From Fimbriimonas planktonicus (GTDB lineage Bacteria > Armatimonadota > Fimbriimonadia > Fimbriimonadales > Fimbriimonadaceae): 64,000 nt of DNA. Numbering within the stretch: position 1 is the first letter of the stretch; each line of letters begins with the position of its first letter. Positions 59,418 through 64,000 of this stretch are shown piece after piece. The position numbers and the translations under genes were made by a program. The DNA lies in the NCBI GenBank assembly GCA_965234685.1, contig OZ248539.1:1054001-1118000 (forward strand). The letters run 5' to 3'. The notes below the pieces were generated by a model. The model was not told the origin of the DNA and searched no databases. It saw nothing but the letters and a program-made list of their open reading frames with translations.

Positions 59418-60254
59418 TTAATCGGTTGGAGCCGAAGCGCCGGCGGCGAAGTACTCGAATCGAGTGACCTTCGTGCCCTTGGCTTCTTGGGCCAGGTACT
59501 GGCTTACGGTCAGGCTTGGCTCGGCATAGAACGGCTGTTCCATGAGGACCACGCGGTTCACGAACTCTTTGTTGACGCGACCCTGGGCGATGTTCTTGGC
59601 GATGTTTTCTGGCTTGCCTTCATCGAGGGCTCGCTTCGTTTCTAGCTCAAGTTCTTTCGCCAGGAGTTCCTGGGACAGCTGATCTTTCGTGATCACTTCG
59701 GGAGGAAGCGAAACGATGTGGACGGCGGTCTTTCGGACGGCTTCGTTGCCGGCGTTGTCGCCTTCGGACACGACGAGCGCGCCCTTCATCTTGTTGTGGT
59801 GAACATAGAAGGCGATTGGCGCAGTCGATTCGATCTTCACGGCTCGCGAGATCTGAACGTTCTCTCGGAACATCGCGATCACGTCGTCGGAAAGTTCCTT
59901 GAACTTGGGATCGTCCATTGGGTTGCCTTCTGGCGCTCCGTTGGCGAGAACGTATTCTGCGATTTCCTGAGCTTTCTTCTGGAAGTTCTCGTTGTTCGAA
60001 ACGAAGTCCGTTTCGCTTTCGAGAACAATTGCACCGACGGTGTTGCGGTCTTCGCTAAGGGCGAAGGCCACAACGCCGGCGCCGGTTGCTCGGCCAGTTT
60101 TCTTTCCGGCGGCGGACTTACCCTTTTCGCGGAGGATTTCCTTCGCTCGGGCTAGATCGCCGTCTGCCTCGTCGAGAGCCGACTTGCACTCCATCATGGG
60201 TGCGTCGGTTTCTTCACGTAATTTCTTAACGTCTGCTGCCGTGTAGTTCGCCAT
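59418..60254 (-). CDS. tsf: Translation elongation factor Ts
   Basis: EF-Ts recycles EF-Tu. The 278 residues have the N-terminal UBA-like helix ADVKKLREETDAPMMECKSAL, KSALDEADGDLARAKEILR, then the TDFVSNNENFQKKAQEIAEYV signature and the core domains. It follows rpsB by five bases, the usual order. Confidence 0.97.
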   Translation of the reverse strand: MANYTAADVKKLREETDAPMMECKSALDEADGDLARAKEILREKGKSAAGKKTGRATGAGVVAFALSEDRNTVGAIVLESETDFVSNNENFQKKAQEIAEYVLANGAPEGNPMDDPKFKELSDDVIAMFRENVQISRAVKIESTAPIAFYVHHNKMKGALVVSEGDNAGNEAVRKTAVHIVSLPPEVITKDQLSQELLAKELELETKRALDEGKPENIAKNIAQGRVNKEFVNRVVLMEQPFYAEPSLTVSQYLAQEAKGTKVTRFEYFAAGASAPTD

Positions 60255-60259
60255 GTTCT

Positions 60260-61066
60260 TTATTCCGTGTCTGCGCCAAAGGCCTTAAGGAGCTCGTCGT
60301 CGATTGGCGGGACGTAGTCGAACGCCGGATCGGTTTCGTCGAGCGGGGTGGAATCGCTGAAGATGCCTTCGGTAAGCGCATCGCTTAGCGGTCGGGCTTC
60401 GAGAATCACGTCGCTGATCTTCTGAGTTACCAATCGGATCGCGCGGATGGCATCGTCGTTTCCAGGGATGATCACGTCGGCGAGGTCTGGGTCGCAGTTG
60501 GTGTCAACGATCGCCACGATGGGGATGTTGAGCTTCTTGGCTTCCTTGACCGCGATCGATTCTTTGTTGAGATCGACCACGAACATCACCGTCGGCATGG
60601 CGGTCATGTTTCGGATTCCGCCGAGGTATCGCTGCAGCTCGTCTCGCTCTTGTCGTCGCTTGAGGGCTTCTTTCTTCGGGAGTCGGTCGAGATAGCCTTC
60701 CGCATCCATTCGGTCGAGTTCCTTCAGGCGTCCTACGCGGCCCTGAATCGTCTTCCAGTTGGTGAGGGTGCCGCCCAGCCATCGTTCGCAAACGAAGTAC
60801 TGGCCAGATCGCTCGGCGGCTTCCTTAATGGCAGCCTGAGCTTGCTTCTTGGTTCCGACGAAGAGGACGGTTCCGCCATCTTCAATCTGCTTTCGGACGT
60901 AGTTGAGGGCGTCCTCGAAAAGCTTGATCGTCTGGTGAAGATCGATGATGTAGATGCCGTTTCGAGCTCCGTAGATGAATCTCTTCATCTTTGGGTTCCA
61001 GCGACGAGTTTGGTGACCGAAGTGAACGCCGGATTCCAGCAGTTCCTTCATGCTAAGTTGGACCAT
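60260..61066 (-). CDS. rpsB: 30S ribosomal protein S2
   Basis: The 268 residues are a complete S2: MKELLESGVHFGHQTRRWNPKM, IYIIDLHQTIKLFEDALNYV, VLFVGTKKQAQAAIKEAAE, RWLGGTLTNW and VDLNKESIAVKEAKKLNIPI with VDTNCDPD. It begins 11 bases after a GGAGGT. It is the first gene of rpsB-tsf and has a long structured leader. Confidence 0.98.
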   Translation of the reverse strand: MVQLSMKELLESGVHFGHQTRRWNPKMKRFIYGARNGIYIIDLHQTIKLFEDALNYVRKQIEDGGTVLFVGTKKQAQAAIKEAAERSGQYFVCERWLGGTLTNWKTIQGRVGRLKELDRMDAEGYLDRLPKKEALKRRQERDELQRYLGGIRNMTAMPTVMFVVDLNKESIAVKEAKKLNIPIVAIVDTNCDPDLADVIIPGNDDAIRAIRLVTQKISDVILEARPLSDALTEGIFSDSTPLDETDPAFDYVPPIDDELLKAFGADTE

Positions 61067-61236
61067 ATTTTCTTGTAACCTCCAGGTTATTCCTCCGGAG
61101 CGGTTAGTTTTTGCTTCGAATTACCTGGGGCGCAAGCACCTCAGGACCTGGTCTTAGCAACCGCGTCCGTGTGTATTGGAGGCCGTAGGATACCCGAGCA
61201 GCCTCCGTTTCACACCCCTACAGGTTCAAATTCCTC
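61067..61236 (-). promoter_or_regulatory. Structured 5' leader of rpsB-tsf
   Basis: The 170 bases before rpsB can fold on the minus strand into two main helices. One is GGAGGC/GCCTCC (61201-61206 with 61178-61183) inside an outer CACAC/GTGTG pair (61211-61215 with 61169-61173). The other is a 10-bp hairpin with one mismatch (61124-61133 with 61136-61145). Two GGAGG sequences (61078-61083 and 61091-61096) lie near the start codon. In many bacteria S2 represses its own operon by binding the leader; this could be such a site. No known riboswitch is recognised. Confidence 0.55.
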
Positions 61237-61656
61237 TCAACTATAGAGGCTGTAGCTGGTCCATTCGGGGTCGAATGCCTGACGAGTGGCCGCGATTTGG
61301 CCGATGTGATAGGCATCGTGGTTGGCGATGTAGGCGGCGCCGGAGAAAAGAATCTGGGCTTCGGCATTGCCGTGAATGGCGTCGATCGCTTCCTTCCGAA
61401 GGCGGACAAACTCGGTCATCAGGTTTGCGCGAGACTTGTCGGGCAGGTCGTAGGAGCCCCAAGAGTGCTCTTTTCCATTGGCATGGGCGAGAAAGGCGAC
61501 GTATGACTCGCAGAGGTGGTGGACATGGTCTCGAATCGTCATCATGGATTCGTGGACGCGGTAGTCATAGTGGCTTTCGTCTACTCCGTCCAACGCTTTG
61601 AACAGCATGTTGCCCGTTTCTTCAATCTGCTTCATCAGTAATTCTTGAGCGTGCAT
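61237..61656 (-). CDS. DinB-family protein
   Basis: This 139-residue four-helix-bundle protein has IRDHVHHLCESYVAFLAH near residue 41 and NHDAYHIGQIAATR near the C-terminus. These give the three His of the DinB metal site (His in HVHH, and H-x3-H). DinB/YfiT members are thiol-dependent S-transferases or of unknown role. Whether damage induces it cannot be told. It overlaps the region upstream of aat. Confidence 0.88.
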   Translation of the reverse strand: MHAQELLMKQIEETGNMLFKALDGVDESHYDYRVHESMMTIRDHVHHLCESYVAFLAHANGKEHSWGSYDLPDKSRANLMTEFVRLRKEAIDAIHGNAEAQILFSGAAYIANHDAYHIGQIAATRQAFDPEWTSYSLYS

Positions 61657-61698
61657 TTCGGCTCTAGCTTACCGAGGCAGAAAATAGGTGCCAATCCC

Positions 61699-61704
61699 TA
61701 TAAT
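61699..61704 (+). promoter_or_regulatory. -10 box (TATAAT) placed for a leaderless aat start
   Basis: A perfect TATAAT is followed by six bases and the GTG at 61711. Transcription would start at that GTG. No Shine-Dalgarno lies before it. Confidence 0.6.
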
Positions 61705-61710
61705 GCATGG

Positions 61711-62325
61711 GTGCGGCAACGACCCTTGACTCCGTGGCTGATCCGGTTTGGATATGAGCAAGGGGCGTTTCCGATGAGCGATGACGACAACGTGGTGGAG
61801 TGGTACCAATCGAACCCGCGGTGCCTGTTTCCGATCGAGGGGATCCGTGTGAGCAAGTCGCTGGCGAAGGTGTTGCGGCAGGATCGATTTCGGGTGACGT
61901 TTGACACGGCCTTTACCGAAGTGATGGAGCACTGCCTGCGGCCTTCGGGAAACTGGATTACTCCAGAGTTCATTCAGGTTTACACCGCGATTCACCGGCA
62001 AGGCTGGGGGCATTCTTGCGAGGTTTGGAGCGGGGAACGGCTGGTTGGTGGGGTTTACGGAATCGCGCTGGGCGGGACGTTTTGCGCGGAGTCGATGTTT
62101 CATCGCGAGACGGACGCGAGTAAGGTTGCGCTGTATCACTTGGTTGAAAAGTGTCGGGAGCTTGGGTTTGTGCTGTTTGACGCGCAGATCATGAATGACC
62201 ATCTGGTGTCGCTGGGGGCGTTTCCGGTGACCAACCAGAAGTACTTGACCCTTTTGCAGCGGGCGCTGAAGGTGAAAACGGTTTGGGATCAGTGCCCGTT
62301 TAAGACCTCTGATCCCGAGGATTAA
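61711..62325 (+). CDS. aat: Leucyl/phenylalanyl-tRNA--protein transferase
   Basis: Aat adds Leu or Phe to proteins with basic N-termini to mark them for ClpS/ClpAP. GTG at 61711 gives 204 residues: LIRFGYEQGAFPMSD, WYQSNPRCLFPIEG, CLRPSGNWITPEFIQVYTAIHRQGWGHSCEVW, GGVYGIALGGTFCAESMFHRETDASKVAL and FVLFDAQIMNDHLVSLGA. All match the family. The upstream frame is open to 61645 but adds atypical residues ahead of the strong -10 box. It converges on the SIS-domain gene. Confidence 0.94.
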   Translation: MRQRPLTPWLIRFGYEQGAFPMSDDDNVVEWYQSNPRCLFPIEGIRVSKSLAKVLRQDRFRVTFDTAFTEVMEHCLRPSGNWITPEFIQVYTAIHRQGWGHSCEVWSGERLVGGVYGIALGGTFCAESMFHRETDASKVALYHLVEKCRELGFVLFDAQIMNDHLVSLGAFPVTNQKYLTLLQRALKVKTVWDQCPFKTSDPED

Positions 62326-63266
62326 AGGGTTCGCGTCACCTTGCGTAGGAATCGGGCATCGTCAGGGTCGAGGCCGCGGGCCCTTGCGGTGAGGAGAGCG
62401 AGGCATTGGCCGAAGATGACGTCCCAAATAGGTTTGATTTCGTCCGGGGCGGAGTTTGTCGGGGCTAGGATGACTTCGCAGCCGTTCTCTGCAAGGTGCG
62501 GCTTGTCGCCGTCGTAGCTGATGGCGACGCTGTTTGGGCCGGCGAGGGCCTTCGGGCCGTGTTCGAAGTCTGCGGAAGAGTATGCCTTTGCGGGGATGAG
62601 CGAACATTCCATCAGTTTCAGCGCGGTCTCCATGGCGGTGCTGAAACCGTAGCCACGAGAAAGGCAGAAGATGGGCGAGCTTCGGACGACTGGTCCGCTA
62701 GCAATAAGGGCGGAATTGAAGCATTCGGCCATCCAGGCAGGGTCTGGCAGGACGGGCTCGGGGAGGGATTGGCTGAGTTCGCGAACTAACTCGTAGAGCG
62801 CGAGAAGGGTTGCAGAGTAGGTCTTTGTCGCCGCTATGGATTTCTCTTCTCCCGCGTTGATGAGGATGTTGTGGTCAGCGACGGTGGTGAGGCGCGAGCC
62901 GGGAGTGTTGGTGATGGCTACGGTGGTGTGACCGGCATGTTTCAGGTGTTCGAGGACTTCGGAAACGTCTGGCGCGGCGCCGCTTTGGGAAATGCCGATG
63001 GCCAGGCACTTTGGATAGCGGACGGTTGCGTCGTATCGGGTCCAGACGCTCGGCGCGGCCAGGGAGACCGGTATGCCGAGTTTGACCTCGAACAGGTAAC
63101 GGGCATAGAGCGCGGCGTTGTCCGACGACCCGCGGGCGGCGAGGAGGACCATCTCGAACGGCCCTCGCTCGCAAATTTTGCTCAAGATCGGCGCGTAGCT
63201 TTCTGGCCCCGCGCTCAGTATCGATGGTTGTTCGCGAATCTCCCGCTCCATTGCAAGGCCGTACAT
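62322..63266 (-). CDS. SIS-domain protein, GlmS isomerase-domain-like
   Basis: This 314-residue protein has the double-SIS layout of the GlmS isomerase half without the glutaminase domain. It begins MEREIREQPSILSAGPE; AARGSSDNAALYARYLFE, ISQSGAAPDVSEVLEHLKHAGH (SQSG phosphosugar loop), EKSIAATKTYSATLLAL and KAYSSADFEHGPKALAG follow. Such proteins act as aminosugar-phosphate isomerases or deaminases (AgaS/FrlB-like) or as sensors. It is divergent from the GAF-domain gene across about ten bases. Confidence 0.9.
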   Translation of the reverse strand: MYGLAMEREIREQPSILSAGPESYAPILSKICERGPFEMVLLAARGSSDNAALYARYLFEVKLGIPVSLAAPSVWTRYDATVRYPKCLAIGISQSGAAPDVSEVLEHLKHAGHTTVAITNTPGSRLTTVADHNILINAGEEKSIAATKTYSATLLALYELVRELSQSLPEPVLPDPAWMAECFNSALIASGPVVRSSPIFCLSRGYGFSTAMETALKLMECSLIPAKAYSSADFEHGPKALAGPNSVAISYDGDKPHLAENGCEVILAPTNSAPDEIKPIWDVIFGQCLALLTARARGLDPDDARFLRKVTRTL

Positions 63267-63277
63267 CGAATCTGATT

Positions 63278-64000
63278 ATGGGAGACATACTTTCGACTGT
63301 GCTCCCAGAACAACGACTGGCCCGACTTGTTGCAGCGACTTTGCGCGAACCGGATGCAGAGATAGCGATCTCCGGGCTGCTGGATGGGCTGATTGGACTG
63401 GTTGGCGCAAGTCACTCTTTGCTGGCGGTGCTGGACGAGGAAGTTGGCGACTTGACCGTTCGATACGGGAGTGGCCGGGATTGGGAAACCGTTGCGCAGA
63501 ACCGGCATTTGCCTCTGGATATGGGGCTGAAAGAGGGGATCGTGGGCTGGGTTGCGGCCACGGGGACCAGCGTTGTTGCGGGGAATGTGCGCGAGGATCC
63601 GAAGTACCGGGCGCTGTTTGATTCGACTCTGAGCGAAATGGCGGTCCCGGTTCGCGACATCAGCGGACGGCTGCGGGCGGTTTTGAACGTGGAGTCGGAT
63701 CATGAGCATGCGTTCTCGGATTCGGATCAAACGATCATTGAAAGTGCGGCGACGATTTGTGCGTCGTTGATCGATCGGATTGACCAGAATCGCCGCGAAG
63801 AAGCGCTGATCCAGATTGGAAACTCGCTGGACACGGTGATGGACGAGGCTGATCTGATTCAGCAAGTCATCGAGATTGCGGAGCAGACGTTGCGGCTCCA
63901 CTCGTGCAGTATTTTTCTCTTCGATGCCAACAATCGGCAGATTGTCCTGCGGGGCACGATTGGGCGTTTGAAGGACCAGATTGGACTGCTCACCTACGAC
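63278..64000 (+). CDS. GAF-domain protein, 3' end missing
   Basis: The frame starts at the ATG 63278 and stays open to the window edge (241 codons). Residues 15-165 form one GAF domain: LLDGLIGLVGASHSLLAVL, LKEGIVGWVAATGTSVV, then SEMAVPVRDISGRLRAVLNV and ESDHEHAFSDSDQTIIESA. A linking helix and the start of a second GAF domain (IGNSLDTVMDEADLIQQVI, HSCSIFLFDANNRQIVL) follow. Tandem GAF modules usually precede a cyclase, histidine kinase, diguanylate cyclase or phosphatase output, which lies beyond the window. Confidence 0.88.
   Translation, partial: MGDILSTVLPEQRLARLVAATLREPDAEIAISGLLDGLIGLVGASHSLLAVLDEEVGDLTVRYGSGRDWETVAQNRHLPLDMGLKEGIVGWVAATGTSVVAGNVREDPKYRALFDSTLSEMAVPVRDISGRLRAVLNVESDHEHAFSDSDQTIIESAATICASLIDRIDQNRREEALIQIGNSLDTVMDEADLIQQVIEIAEQTLRLHSCSIFLFDANNRQIVLRGTIGRLKDQIGLLTYD

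Noticed and set aside
1..64000. CRISPR arrays, insertion sequences or prophage genes
   Set aside because: No regularly spaced repeats, transposase, integrase or phage structural genes were seen.

Overview
The window reads as chromosomal DNA of a diderm (Gram-negative type) bacterium, most likely from Armatimonadota, class Fimbriimonadia or close to it. This is an inference. It rests on the prepilin at 47777-48604, whose N-terminus (FTLIELLVVIAIIAILAAI followed by FPVFAQAKAAAKKT) is of a kind I associate with that phylum, on the very heavy use of CGA for arginine, and on the mixture of Kdo/LPS genes with type IV pilus motors. Genes are densely packed, often with ATGA or TAATG overlaps. I see no insertion sequence, prophage, CRISPR array or rRNA; there is one tRNA.

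Left third (1-24 kb). The window opens inside a Wzm/Wzt-type polysaccharide exporter with a GT2 glycosyltransferase. greA and a lipoprotein follow, then a short structured transcript with a 13-codon ORF and a terminator, then kdsB. Next is a chain of overlapping genes: a RelA/SpoT homologue, dtd, an ECF sigma factor, its membrane anti-sigma factor and an HtrA-like PDZ protein that has lost its catalytic His and Ser. recJ, nusG-secE, a PadR regulator and a second Gre-like factor follow. Three tandem PilT-family ATPases come next, then, on the minus strand, leuS, two TPR/membrane proteins and metX.

Middle (24-48 kb). This part holds rluD-like, DCC-family, ispH and folB genes; nusA-ylxR-infB behind what looks like a transcriptional attenuator; an acyl-CoA carboxyltransferase; a beta-propeller/phosphoesterase; a membrane-anchored class III cyclase; tRNA-Pro(UGG); and groES-groEL under a CIRCE-like operator. 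From 39 to 42.7 kb is an accessory stretch of poorly recognised minus-strand genes interrupted by a palindrome-rich repeat block. It is followed by a shortened LeuA, a NIL-domain protein, an acetyl-xylan-esterase-like hydrolase, a GT4, kdsA, sdhB and a pseudopilin.

Right third (48-64 kb). This part holds a WecG/TagA-type GT26, a PduO-type cobalamin adenosyltransferase, feoA-feoB, lysS and a BCP-like peroxiredoxin. A second accessory stretch (55.3-58.2 kb) contains repeats, a lipoprotein, HEAT-like and unknown proteins and an orphan DUF433 antitoxin. A sugar isomerase/epimerase, tsf-rpsB with a structured leader, dinB, aat, a SIS-domain protein and an incomplete GAF-domain protein finish the window.

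Linking themes: envelope polysaccharide (exporter, kdsA, kdsB, GT2, GT4, GT26), twitching motility (three PilT, pseudopilin), stress control (RSH, ECF module, groESL) and core transcription/translation genes. Two things recur at the DNA level. Several genes have a -10 box only 6-7 bases before the start codon, suggesting leaderless mRNAs. One ~35-bp palindromic repeat occurs twice, near 42.6 and 55.4 kb, in opposite orientation.
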